From Palsa-504 sp963739615 (GTDB lineage: Bacteria > Actinomycetota > Actinomycetes > Streptosporangiales > Streptosporangiaceae), in contig CAVUBD010000027.1 in the NCBI GenBank assembly GCA_963739615.1, positions 186,001-250,000 of the forward strand: 64,000 bases of DNA. The letters are read 5' to 3'. Both the position numbers and the translations under genes were made by a program. This document shows, piece after piece, positions 1-7,678 of this stretch (the stretch's first letter is position 1; every line of letters starts with the position of its first letter). The notes beneath the pieces were generated by a model that saw only the letters and a program-made list of their open reading frames with translations, was not told the origin of the DNA and searched no databases.

Positions 1-1
1 C

Positions 2-1228
2 AGCCAGTGGCAGCACCCGGCCGTGCTCGCGCTGGCCGCGGTCGGCGGAGTCTGGCTTATCAGCTTCGCGCTGGTCATGGCCAACGTGGCCATCGTGCTC
101 GTCATCTCCTCGCTGCCGCGGGTACGCGCCGTTCTCCGGTCGAGCACGGCGTCTTCCGGTCCAACCTCGTCCGGTTCGGGTCTTCGGCCTGGGCTCGCGG
201 CACTGGGCCTGGCCGCGGGGCTGGCCAGCGTCGGCGCCGGGCCGCTGGCGTTCGCCCTCACCCCGGCGAGCCCCGCCGCCCGGGTGGTCACGATCGCCAT
301 GGTGCAGCCCGGCATTATCGGCAACCCGGTCCAGCGGGTGGACGCGAGCGAGCAGCTGACCGCCGAGCTGAGCCGTTCCGGCGAGCTCGGCGCGCTGAAG
401 CCGGACCTGATCGTCTGGGGCGAGAGCAGCACCGCGCTGGACCTGACCCTGGCCAAGAACCGCTCTCAGCTGCAGGCCATGCAGGCGCTGGCGAGCCAAG
501 ACGGCGCCGACCTGCTGGTCAACCAGGACACCACGGTCCCGGGCCAGGGCCAGGAAAAGGTGGGTGTGCTTATCAGCCCGGCCGGCATCATCGGCCAGTA
601 CATCAAGACCAGGCTGGTGCCGTTCGGCGAGTACGTACCGTTCAGGCAGCAGCTCGGCTGGCTCACTAAGATCAGCCGGGCCGCGCCATCCAACATGATC
701 CCCGGCACCGGTGCCCACCTGCTGATAGCGACGGACAGGACCGGAAGGCCACTGCCGATCGGCGTGCTGATCTGCTTCGAGTCCGCATTCCCCGACATGT
801 CCCGGGTGGACGCGGATCTGGGTGCGCAGCTGATCGTGTACCAGTCGGCCACCCCCACCTTCCAGGGCACCTGGGGACCGGACCAGCACGCCTCGCTCGG
901 TGCCGTGCGCGCCGCCGAAACCGGGCGGCCCGTGGTCCAGGCCGCGCTGACCGGCGTCACGGTGGCCTTCGACGCCAGAGGCAGGCTGCTGGCCTGGATG
1001 GGGCAGTCGGCCCACGGCGTGGTCACCGTTAAGCTAGGGCTGCCGGCCCCCTCGGCCAGGACCACCTACGACCGGCTAGGCGACTACGTCCCGTGGTCGG
1101 CGCTCGGCATCGTCGTGGCCGCATCCCTGATCATGTTTGCGAATTCACGCGGTTTTCCTGGCCGGAGCGCTGGCATCAACGGAGGGCATGAGGCACAATA
1201 TGTAACTGGGCATTCCGTGCCAAGTTAG
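2..1228 (+). CDS. lnt: apolipoprotein N-acyltransferase, C-terminal part
   Basis: Lnt adds the third acyl chain to the N-terminal cysteine of lipoproteins at the outer face of the membrane. The frame is open at the left edge, so the N-terminal membrane helices lie outside the window. What is present is one or two membrane segments (about nt 20-120 and 200-270) and then the nitrilase-fold domain. Its catalytic triad can be read: Glu in WGESS near nt 420, Lys in the KTRLVPFGEYVP block near 606, and Cys in LICFES near 772. A last hydrophobic segment (near 1090-1140) precedes a short tail. Identity rests on this motif order and the nitrilase/membrane arrangement. Nothing odd is seen apart from the missing start. 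Confidence 0.9.
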   Translation, partial: SQWQHPAVLALAAVGGVWLISFALVMANVAIVLVISSLPRVRAVLRSSTASSGPTSSGSGLRPGLAALGLAAGLASVGAGPLAFALTPASPAARVVTIAMVQPGIIGNPVQRVDASEQLTAELSRSGELGALKPDLIVWGESSTALDLTLAKNRSQLQAMQALASQDGADLLVNQDTTVPGQGQEKVGVLISPAGIIGQYIKTRLVPFGEYVPFRQQLGWLTKISRAAPSNMIPGTGAHLLIATDRTGRPLPIGVLICFESAFPDMSRVDADLGAQLIVYQSATPTFQGTWGPDQHASLGAVRAAETGRPVVQAALTGVTVAFDARGRLLAWMGQSAHGVVTVKLGLPAPSARTTYDRLGDYVPWSALGIVVAASLIMFANSRGFPGRSAGINGGHEAQYVTGHSVPS

Positions 1229-3307
1229 CGAGGCCGCTGGGGAAGGCGAACCTCGTCTTAAGGAGGCACGGTGTCCGCACATGGTGTTTTGTACGTTCAT
1301 TCCGCGCCCCCGGCGCTCTGCCCGCACGTCGAGTGGGCCGTAGCCGGAATCGTGGGGGCTCCTGTCAGTATGCCCTGGGTCGGCCAGCCAGCCGCCCCGG
1401 GAGCGCTGCGGGCCGAGCTCACATGGCAGGCGCGTGCCAGCACTGCGGGAGCGATCGCGTCCGCGCTGGCTGGATGGAACCGGCTCAGGTTCGAGGTAAC
1501 CGAGGACAGTTCGCCCGGCTGTGACGGCGTACGTCACTGCTACACCCCCGACCTCGGCATATTCACCGCGGTGACCGGGGCGACCGGCGACATCCTGGTG
1601 CCGGAAGACAGGCTCAGGGCCATCATGGGCATGGCCCGCCGACTGGGGGAGTCCCTGGAGGACGAACTCGGCAGGCTGCTCGGTACGGCCTGGGACCACG
1701 AGCTCGAGCCGTTCCGCCGCGCCGCCGACGGCGCTCCCGTCCGCTGGCTCAACGCCACCGGGTAGCGGTGCTGTGCTAGCCCGGGGGGCGACCCCCCGGA
1801 ACCCCCTGCTTCTGGGGGGACCCATCCCCCCAGACCCCCTTGCCAGACCCCCCTTGCCAGACCCCCTTGATAACCAGCTGGTGGGGACCGGCATGCCTTC
1901 GCTGTAACCGGAGGCGCTCTGGAGCCCGATCACGGCACGCTCGTGGAACTCGGCCAGGTTCCGGGCCCCCGCGTAGGTGCAGGAGGAACGCAGCCCGGCC
2001 ACGATCATGTCGATCAGGTCCTCCACGCCCGGACGCACCGGGTCCAGGTACATGCGCGCCGAGGAGATGCCCTCCTCGAACAGCGCCTTGCGGGCCCGCT
2101 CGAACGCCGAGTCGGTGGCCGAACGCAGCCGCACCGCCCGCGCCGACGCCATCCCGAAGCTCTCCTTGTACAGCTGTCCTTCGGGAGAGCGGAAGGTGTC
2201 GCCGGGTGACTCGAATGTCCCGGCGAACCACGACCCGATCATCACGTTGGAGGCGCCGGCGGCTAGGGCCAGCGCCACGTCCCGCGGGTGCCTGACCCCG
2301 CCGTCGGCCCATACCGTGGCGCCGAGCCGCCCGGCCTCGGCGGCGCACTCGAGCACGGCGGAGAACTGCGGGCGTCCTACTCCGGTCATCATCCGGGTCG
2401 TGCACATCGCGCCGGGACCGACGCCGACCTTCACGATGTCCGCGCCCCCTGACACCAGGTCGGCGACTCCGGCCGCGGTGACGACGTTGCCCGCTACCAC
2501 CGGCGCCGGCGGATCCAGGGCGCGCACGGCCTGCAGCGCGCAGATCATCTTCTCCTGGTGCCCGTGCGCGGTGTCCACCACGAGCACGTCCGCCCCCGCG
2601 TCGAGTAGCAGCTTGGCCTTGGCCGCTACGTCGCCGTTGACGCCGAGCGCGGCGCCGACCCGCAGCCGGCCCGAGGCGTCGACGGCGGGGGCGTACAGGG
2701 TCGCTCGCAGCGCGCCGGTCCGGGTCATGATGCCGACGCAACGGCCGGCCGGATCGAGTACGGGCGCCAGCCGGTGGCGGCCGTCGTGCAGCAGCGAGAA
2801 CGCCCGCTCGGGCGGCGTCCCGGCCGGCAGTGTGAACGGGTCGGCGGACATCACGTGGCTCAGCTGGGTAAACCTGTCCACCCCCAGGCAGTCGGCTTCG
2901 GTGGCGACGCCGACCGGCCGCCCGTCCTCGACCACGATCACGGCGCCGTGCGCCCGCTTGGGCAGCAGGCTCAGCGCCTCGCCGGCGGTATCCGAGGGAC
3001 CTAGCGTCAGCGCGGTCTCGACCACCAGGTCCCGGGACTTTACCCAGGCGATCACGTCCGCGACGACGTCGGCCGGGATGTCCTGTGGCAAGATCGCGAT
3101 GCCGCCCCGCCGCGCCATGGTCTCCGCCATCCGACGTCCGGAGACGGCGGTCATGTTGGCCGTCACGATCGGGATGGAGGCTCCGCTGCCGTCGGCGGTG
3201 GCCAGGTCGACGTCCAGCCGTGAGCCGACGGCCGACCGGCCGGGCACCATGAAGACGTCACTGTAGGTCAGGTCATGCTCGGGGGGTGTCCCGTTCAGGA
3301 ATCGCAC
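1145..3307 (-). CDS. guaB1: GuaB1-family IMP dehydrogenase-related protein (CBS-domain), stop codon lost
   Basis: Purine-interconversion enzyme of the IMP dehydrogenase/GMP reductase fold. A mycobacterial member has been reported to act as a GMP reductase. The TIM barrel is interrupted by a CBS pair (roughly residues 85-205). The catalytic loop is GVGPGAMCTTRMMTG, with the active Cys. The phosphate-binding and flap regions (ADGGVRHPRDVALALAAG, GSWFAGTFESPG) are present. Family members end in a G-x-P-V-x-x-W tail, seen here at nt 1874 (about residue 478), but TTA follows instead of a stop. The frame then runs through repeat copy A and antisense through the whole DUF3145 gene to 1145, adding about 240 implausible residues. 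GTG 3307 gives the family start MRFLNGTPPEHDL and has GGGAAGA upstream. An ATG at 3334, six bases after TATAGC, is the alternative. Confidence 0.85.
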   Translation of the reverse strand: MRFLNGTPPEHDLTYSDVFMVPGRSAVGSRLDVDLATADGSGASIPIVTANMTAVSGRRMAETMARRGGIAILPQDIPADVVADVIAWVKSRDLVVETALTLGPSDTAGEALSLLPKRAHGAVIVVEDGRPVGVATEADCLGVDRFTQLSHVMSADPFTLPAGTPPERAFSLLHDGRHRLAPVLDPAGRCVGIMTRTGALRATLYAPAVDASGRLRVGAALGVNGDVAAKAKLLLDAGADVLVVDTAHGHQEKMICALQAVRALDPPAPVVAGNVVTAAGVADLVSGGADIVKVGVGPGAMCTTRMMTGVGRPQFSAVLECAAEAGRLGATVWADGGVRHPRDVALALAAGASNVMIGSWFAGTFESPGDTFRSPEGQLYKESFGMASARAVRLRSATDSAFERARKALFEEGISSARMYLDPVRPGVEDLIDMIVAGLRSSCTYAGARNLAEFHERAVIGLQSASGYSEGMPVPTSWLSRGSGKGGLARGSGGMGPPRSRGFRGVAPRASTAPLPGGVEPADGSAVGGAAERLELVVPGRTEQPAEFVLQGLPQSAGHAHDGPEPVFRHQDVAGRPGHRGEYAEVGGVAVTYAVTAGRTVLGYLEPEPVPSSQRGRDRSRSAGTRLPCELGPQRSRGGWLADPGHTDRSPHDSGYGPLDVRAERRGRGMNVQNTMCGHRASLRRGSPSPAASLTWHGMPSYILCLMPSVDASAPARKTA
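1271..1765 (+). CDS. DUF3145 family protein
   Basis: A 164-residue protein of the actinobacterial DUF3145 family, whose function is unknown. The family signature is clear at the N terminus (GVLYVHSAPPALCPHVEWA), followed by WQARASTAG, LRFEVTEDSSPG, GDILVPEDRLRA and the C-terminal ELEPFRRAADGAPVRWL. Length equals the usual family length. The GTG start is chosen because a perfect AGGAGG lies four bases upstream (1261-1266) and it gives the family N terminus MSAHGVLYVH. It converges on guaB1, with a G-rich hairpin element lying between the two conserved coding regions. Confidence 0.93.
   Translation: MSAHGVLYVHSAPPALCPHVEWAVAGIVGAPVSMPWVGQPAAPGALRAELTWQARASTAGAIASALAGWNRLRFEVTEDSSPGCDGVRHCYTPDLGIFTAVTGATGDILVPEDRLRAIMGMARRLGESLEDELGRLLGTAWDHELEPFRRAADGAPVRWLNATG
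1781..1869 (-). repeat. G-rich hairpin repeat, copy A
   Basis: Dispersed element, G-rich on the minus strand. Read on that strand it holds three spaced GGGGGTCTGG-type blocks, then a GGGGGGA-TGGG-TCCCCCC hairpin (7-bp stem, 4-base loop), then AGCAGGGGGTTCC, and a final CCGGGGGG/CCCCCCGG hairpin (1781-1799) with a 3-base loop. The same order of blocks is seen near 12.7 kb and 56.4 kb. It begins right after the last conserved codon of guaB1, which has no stop there. It may act as a two-way terminator between guaB1 and the DUF3145 gene. It is not a recognised named family to me. Confidence 0.8.
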
Positions 3308-3355
3308 GTAAGAGATTCTTCCCGAACGATGCACGTGCTATAGCCTCCGCGCAAC

Positions 3356-4087
3356 TTACAGCGTGACCAGGCCGCCGTCGATCCTGATCGTCTGGCCGGT
3401 GATCATCGACGCCTCGTCAGACGCCAGGAAGGCGGCGGTCCCGGCCATGTCGCCGGGCCGCAGGCTCCGCGGGATGGCCTGAGCCTGCCGCACCTCGTCG
3501 AAGGGCTCGGGGGTGTTTTTCTCTTCCGCGCCTGGGCTCTTGGTCAGGCCCGGCGCGATCGCGTTGACCGTGATGCCGCTCGGCCCCAGTTCCACGGCCA
3601 TCGCGCGGGTGAAACCGACCACGGCGCCCTTACTGGCGGCATAGGCGACGAACCCTGCTCCCGGCGGCTTCCATACCGTGTTAGAGGTCACGTTGATGAT
3701 GCGCCCGAAGCCGCGCTCGGCCATGCCGGGGACGAACGCGGCGCACAGCTGGAACGCGGCCTCGACGTTGACCGCCTGAACCCGCCGCCAGGTGTCCAGG
3801 TCAAGCTCGCCGAACGGGCGGAGGAGCAGCAGGCCCGCACAGTTGACCAGGACATCGCAGCGCCCGTAGTGCTCGGTCACCTCACGGATGGCCAGATCCA
3901 CGTCTTCGGGTGATCCAAGGTCGCAGATGACCGCGAACGCGTCGCCCCCGGCATGCTTGATCGCCGCTACCGTGTCGGCTGCGGGCAAGATGTCGGCCGC
4001 TGCGATCGCGTGCCCCGCCTCAGCCAGCCGGAGCGCGATCGCCTGTCCTATTCCCCGCGCCGCGCCCGTGACTAGTGCGATTCTCAT
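3356..4087 (-). CDS. SDR family NAD(P)-dependent oxidoreductase
   Basis: Classical short-chain dehydrogenase/reductase of 243 residues, the usual size. The cofactor motif TGAARGIG is at residues 7-14 and NCAG at 82-85. Catalytic Ser135 (NVTS) and Tyr149/Lys153 (YAASK) are all present. An acidic residue after the second strand (AADILP) suggests NAD(H) preference. The C-terminal ITGQTIRIDGG is typical of FabG-like members. The substrate cannot be told from sequence. Its start lies one base from the stop of the TetR gene upstream on the same strand, so the two are a coupled unit, and the regulator probably controls this enzyme. Confidence 0.92.
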   Translation of the reverse strand: MRIALVTGAARGIGQAIALRLAEAGHAIAAADILPAADTVAAIKHAGGDAFAVICDLGSPEDVDLAIREVTEHYGRCDVLVNCAGLLLLRPFGELDLDTWRRVQAVNVEAAFQLCAAFVPGMAERGFGRIINVTSNTVWKPPGAGFVAYAASKGAVVGFTRAMAVELGPSGITVNAIAPGLTKSPGAEEKNTPEPFDEVRQAQAIPRSLRPGDMAGTAAFLASDEASMITGQTIRIDGGLVTL

Positions 4088-4088
4088 C

Positions 4089-4799
4089 TCAGGCGAGGTT
4101 GAGGCCGAACGCGGCGTACATGATGTCGGCGATCCGGTCGGCCATCTCGTCTTCTGGCAGCCGGACCTCCGCGCTGATCAGGTAGTTAACCCGCTCAAGC
4201 ATCATCAGGCAGGCCACCGCGGTCAGCTCGGCGTGCTCCTGATGGCGCCCGGCCTGCTCGGCGGCGGCCGTCATGCCCGTCGTCATCGCTTCCGCGATGC
4301 TGAAGAACAGCCGCAGGCCGTCGCCGAACACTTCCTCAGGTACCAGGTCGGCCTGGCTGAGGATGCGGATCACCGTCGCGTGCGAGGCGTAGGCCTTGAA
4401 GAACATCCGCACCCACTTGCGCAGTACGCTCAGCCCGGTGTCGTCGGCCGTGACGACGGGGAAGTCGCCTGCCACGATTTCCATGTCGTGCAGCGCGTCC
4501 TTCAGCAGCGCCTTGAAGAGGTCTTCTTTGTTGGAGAAGTACAGGTAGAAAGTACCGTGGGAGATGCCAGCCCGGCGGACCACATCGTCGACGCGGACGC
4601 CGTGGAAGCCGCGGTCCTCGAACTCGACCATGCCGGCTTCGAGTAGCTTGCGGACAGTCTCCCGGCCCTGGGCTCGCAGCTCACGGTCCTGGGCGGGGAT
4701 ACCGCCGCCGAGCGACGGTCTAGCGGGCTGTTTCCTCGGCGGCCGCCCGGTCCCGCGCGACGCGGCGTTGGCGGGGCCGTGGCCTGCCTCCTGGTTCAT
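4089..4799 (-). CDS. TetR/AcrR family transcriptional regulator
   Basis: 236 residues. The first 40 are a charged, proline-rich extension. Residues 48-95 form the TetR DNA-binding domain: RETVRKLLEAGMVEFEDRGF, then the HTH VDDVVRRAGISHGTFYLYFSNKEDLF, which is a close match to the family. The rest is the helical ligand-binding domain. The ATG has no Shine-Dalgarno sequence. A TAGTCT box ends six bases before it (4806-4811, minus strand), suggesting leaderless transcription. It heads a two-gene unit with the SDR and is divergent from the AlkZ-like gene. The ligand is unknown. Confidence 0.92.
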   Translation of the reverse strand: MNQEAGHGPANAASRGTGRPPRKQPARPSLGGGIPAQDRELRAQGRETVRKLLEAGMVEFEDRGFHGVRVDDVVRRAGISHGTFYLYFSNKEDLFKALLKDALHDMEIVAGDFPVVTADDTGLSVLRKWVRMFFKAYASHATVIRILSQADLVPEEVFGDGLRLFFSIAEAMTTGMTAAAEQAGRHQEHAELTAVACLMMLERVNYLISAEVRLPEDEMADRIADIMYAAFGLNLA

Positions 4800-4805
4800 A
4801 GCAAG

Positions 4806-4811
4806 AGACTA
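4806..4811 (-). promoter_or_regulatory. predicted -10 box (TAGTCT), leaderless tetR-type gene
   Basis: TAGTCT followed by exactly six bases and the ATG at 4799. The actinobacterial -10 consensus is TANNNT, and the transcript would begin at the start codon. No -35 match is evident. It lies only about 50 bp from the opposite-facing box at 4861, so the two promoters share one short control region where the TetR protein could bind. Confidence 0.55.
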
Positions 4812-4860
4812 GCCTTCCGTGCCCATCGCGCCGCGCATTCGGTCAACGCCGTGGTACTGC

Positions 4861-4866
4861 TACCCT
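4861..4866 (+). promoter_or_regulatory. predicted -10 box (TACCCT), leaderless alkZ-like gene
   Basis: TACCCT, six bases, then GTG at 4873. No Shine-Dalgarno sequence precedes the GTG. This supports GTG 4873 over the in-frame ATG at 4819. Confidence 0.5.
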
Positions 4867-4872
4867 TCAGCG

Positions 4873-6030
4873 GTGAGCAGTCAGGCCGCCGGATCCCGGC
4901 CCGTGCTCAGCCTGCGGGCGATCAACCGGGCCCTGCTCAGCCGGCAGTTGCTGCTCGACCGCCCCAGCCTCCCCCCAGCCGGGACCGGCCGGGCGGCCCG
5001 GGTGATCCAGACCATCGAGCATCTGATCGGGCTCCAGGCCCAGGCGCCGTTCCCGCCCTACTACGGCCTGCACTCCCGGCTCGACGGGTTCGGACCGGAT
5101 GACCTGGCCTCGCTAATCTCCAGCCGGAGCGTGGTCAGGATCGCGCTGATGCGCGGCACCATCCACCTGGTCTCGGCCCGAGACTGCCTGCCGTTGCGGC
5201 GGCTGGTCCAGCCGGTGATCGAGCGCGGCATGCGCGGCGCTTTCGGTAAGCAGCTGGCGGGCGTGGACGCCGCGGCGCTCGCCGCGGCCGGCCGGACCCT
5301 GGTGGAATCAGAGCCGATGACGTTCAGCCAGCTCGGCCGGGCACTAGCCGGGCACCGGCCGGATCATCCGCCGCCCGCTCTAGCGCAGGGAGTGCGCACA
5401 TTCGTGCCGCTCGTGCAGGTGCCGCCGCGCGCCGTCTGGGGCCGGTCAGGGGCGTCGCGGCACACCTCGGCGGAACGCTGGCTCGGCCAGCCGGTCCAGC
5501 CGGCGCAGGAGGCATCTCAGGCCGATCTGGCCGCGTTCGTGACGCGTTACCTGGGTGCGTTCGGGCCGGCGACCGTCCGCGATATGCAGGCCTGGTCGGG
5601 GCTGACCGGGCTCAAGACGGTAACTGAGCAGCTCAGGCCCTCGCTGATGACCTTCAGCGACGAGCAGGGGGCCGAGCTGTTCGACCTGCCCCTGGCGTCG
5701 CGGCCCGGCGGCGATGTGCCCGCGCCCGTCCGCCTGGTCGCCGAGTTCGACAACCTGGTGCTCTCCCATGCCGACCGTTCCCGCATCATCAGTGCGGAGC
5801 ACCTGCGGCAGCTGTCCACCGTCAACGGCATCTTCCCTGGTTCCGTGCTCATCGACGGGTTCGTCGCCGGGATGTGGCGGCTGGCCAGGAGCCGGGATGC
5901 CGCGACGCTGACCATCGAGCTGTTCGGTCCCATGCGCGAGCGCGATGCGCTGCTGCGCGAGGCGGCGCGGGTACTCGCGTTCTGCTCTCCCGACACCTCA
6001 CACGACATCCGTTTCGGCTCGCTGGCCTAG
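4873..6030 (+). CDS. winged-helix DNA-binding protein, AlkZ/AZL-like (HTH_42)
   Basis: 385 residues of the HTH_42 (formerly DUF1006) family. The family includes AlkZ, a DNA glycosylase that unhooks interstrand cross-links in Streptomyces, and the more widespread AlkZ-like and AlkX subgroups. The Gln-x-Gln catalytic motif of the AlkZ/AZL groups is visible as GLQAQAPF (Gln55, Gln57). Also present are LMRGTIHLVSARD, LRRLVQPVIERG and the C-terminal NLVLSHADRSRI and GSVLIDGFVAGMW blocks. A DNA-repair role is inferred from the family; many members are uncharacterised. GTG 4873 is chosen for the TACCCT box six bases upstream. An ATG at 4819 would add 18 atypical residues. Confidence 0.82.
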   Translation: MSSQAAGSRPVLSLRAINRALLSRQLLLDRPSLPPAGTGRAARVIQTIEHLIGLQAQAPFPPYYGLHSRLDGFGPDDLASLISSRSVVRIALMRGTIHLVSARDCLPLRRLVQPVIERGMRGAFGKQLAGVDAAALAAAGRTLVESEPMTFSQLGRALAGHRPDHPPPALAQGVRTFVPLVQVPPRAVWGRSGASRHTSAERWLGQPVQPAQEASQADLAAFVTRYLGAFGPATVRDMQAWSGLTGLKTVTEQLRPSLMTFSDEQGAELFDLPLASRPGGDVPAPVRLVAEFDNLVLSHADRSRIISAEHLRQLSTVNGIFPGSVLIDGFVAGMWRLARSRDAATLTIELFGPMRERDALLREAARVLAFCSPDTSHDIRFGSLA

Positions 6031-6169
6031 TAGCGTCACGAGGTCGCGAGCATGCGCGCTCCACGGGTCTCGGCAGGCTGAAGATCTATTTATAAAGGCT
6101 TAAGGTCTGCTTAATAAATCGGCGAGGGGTTTTCTGCTGGCGCGGGGTCCTTATATCGTCTTATACATT

Positions 6170-7378
6170 GTGCTGCTCCTGTCCCTGCGGCGTGCTGCCC
6201 TGATGGCGGCCGCCACCGCCGCGACGTGCATGATGCTGACCGGATTCACGGTCCCGGCCAGCGTCGCCGCCGTTGCCTCCGGCCCCGCGGGCGGGTCTTT
6301 CCCCTTCACCGTCTCGCCGCCCGCCGGCGTCGCCGCGGCTTCTGGCGTCTCGTCCGCCCTGCCTGCCTCGGTGCCCAAGTCCCTGACCACCCCTGGCTCG
6401 GCCGGGGCCCCGCCCCGGCAGCTCTACGTGCCCGACCTGATCGCCGCCGTCCCGGCCGGGATCACCCCCGCTCAGCTCGCCAAGGTCCGCAAGCTGCCCG
6501 GGGTAAGGGCGGTGCTCCCCGTCGACGGCGGCAAGGTCACCGTCAACGGCGAGAGCGCGGATGTACTCGGCGTTTCGCCGCAGGCGTTCAGGTCCTGGAC
6601 GCCGCCGGAGACCGCGGCGGCGGCCGCGGTCTGGACGGACCTGGGCCTGGGGCAGCTGGTCGGCACCCGCGCCGCCGCCGCCAGGCTCCGCCTGGCCGCG
6701 GGGCACTCGTACCAGGTGTCGGCCGCGGTCCGGGTGCAGGTGCCGTTCGGCGCGCAGACCCCGCTGAGCGTGCCCGGCGTGGACGCGGTCGTGGATCAGC
6801 CCAGGTCGGCGCAGCTGGGTCTGGTGAAAGACGTCGCGGTACTGATCAACGCGCCAGGCACGGACCTGGCCAGGCTGATGTCCCAGGTCCGGTCGGTCAC
6901 CGGCCCGGGCGGCCAGGTGCGGAACCTGGTGCCGTATTCCGTGGCCACGGAGAGCAGCAAGCTTCCTGTGACCACGAATGTGCCGTCCACCAGCGTGCCC
7001 CGCACCCTGGTGGGGCTGTACCAGGAGTCCGCCAAGGACTATTGCCCGGGCATGTCCTGGACCGTGCTGGCCGCGATCAACGAGATCGAGAGCGGTGACG
7101 GCACCAATAACGGCCCGTCGAGCGCGGGAGCGCTCGGCCCGATGCAGTTCCTGCCGTCCACCTGGGCCGAATGGGGCATCGACGCGTTCGGCCAGACCGG
7201 GGCGCCGGACATCATGAACCCGCTCGACGCCGTGCCGTCGGCCGCGCGGCTGCTGTGCGCCGCCGGCGCCGGGAACAGCGGGTCGCTTTCCACTGCCATC
7301 TTCGCCTACAACCACGCGACCTGGTACGTCGCCGAGGTGCTCGCGCTCGCCAGCGAATATGCCCAGGCCTACCCCTAG
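6170..7378 (+). CDS. secreted lytic transglycosylase
   Basis: 402 residues. The N terminus (SLRR, then a long Ala-rich hydrophobic run to about residue 38) is a signal peptide, so the enzyme acts on peptidoglycan outside the membrane. A middle region of about 200 residues (AQLAKVRKLPGVRAV, LAAGHSYQV) matches nothing I know. The C-terminal 110 residues are a soluble-transglycosylase fold: YQESAKDYCPGMSWTVLAAI, Glu-Ser at 307-308 as the likely catalytic Glu, GPMQFLPSTW, and AIFAYNHATWYVAEVL. The start is GTG with no clear ribosome site. The 130 bp upstream are AT-rich for this genome and hold several TA-rich boxes (TTATATC, TTATACAT). The gene stands alone and a MFS remnant on the other strand touches its 3' end. 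Confidence 0.88.
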   Translation: MLLLSLRRAALMAAATAATCMMLTGFTVPASVAAVASGPAGGSFPFTVSPPAGVAAASGVSSALPASVPKSLTTPGSAGAPPRQLYVPDLIAAVPAGITPAQLAKVRKLPGVRAVLPVDGGKVTVNGESADVLGVSPQAFRSWTPPETAAAAAVWTDLGLGQLVGTRAAAARLRLAAGHSYQVSAAVRVQVPFGAQTPLSVPGVDAVVDQPRSAQLGLVKDVAVLINAPGTDLARLMSQVRSVTGPGGQVRNLVPYSVATESSKLPVTTNVPSTSVPRTLVGLYQESAKDYCPGMSWTVLAAINEIESGDGTNNGPSSAGALGPMQFLPSTWAEWGIDAFGQTGAPDIMNPLDAVPSAARLLCAAGAGNSGSLSTAIFAYNHATWYVAEVLALASEYAQAYP

Positions 7379-7606
7379 CCACCCCCAGGTGCCGCGGCAC
7401 GAAGCGTGACGTCAGGCGTCACAGGAGCGGGCAGGCTCAGGCGGCGCAGGCCCGCCAGGCAGGTCAGGGCGCTTGCTACGCCGCATGCAGCGGCGAACAC
7501 ATATCCCACCCGCGGGCCGTGCGCGTCGATGATGAATCCGGCCACCGCTGCTCCGGCGGCCACGCCGACGGAGATGCCGCTGCTGAGCCACGACATGGCC
7601 TCAGTG
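7375..7606 (-). pseudogene. remnant of an MFS transporter (last two helices)
   Basis: Only the C-terminal end of a major facilitator protein remains. TEAMSWLSSGISVGVAAGAA, then VAGFIIDAHGPRVGYVFAAACGVASALTCLAGLRRL, corresponds to helices 11 and 12. A complete transporter would need about 330 more residues upstream, but the homology stops near 7606, just before the ferrochelatase start on the other strand. The open frame continues a little further (to 7680) without MFS character. A deletion that brought hemH next to the transporter tail is the simplest explanation. Confidence 0.65.
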
Positions 7607-7678
7607 CGCCTGCCTCGACCCCAGGTCCCGGGCCTGCCCGCGAGCCGGGGCACGGGGGGGTCCTGGTTGGATGGAGGC

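Noticed and set aside
6031..6169. Riboswitch (c-di-AMP type) before the lytic transglycosylase
   Set aside because: Cell-wall hydrolases often have one, but the conserved stem and loop sequences are not visible; the region is only AT-rich promoter-like DNA.
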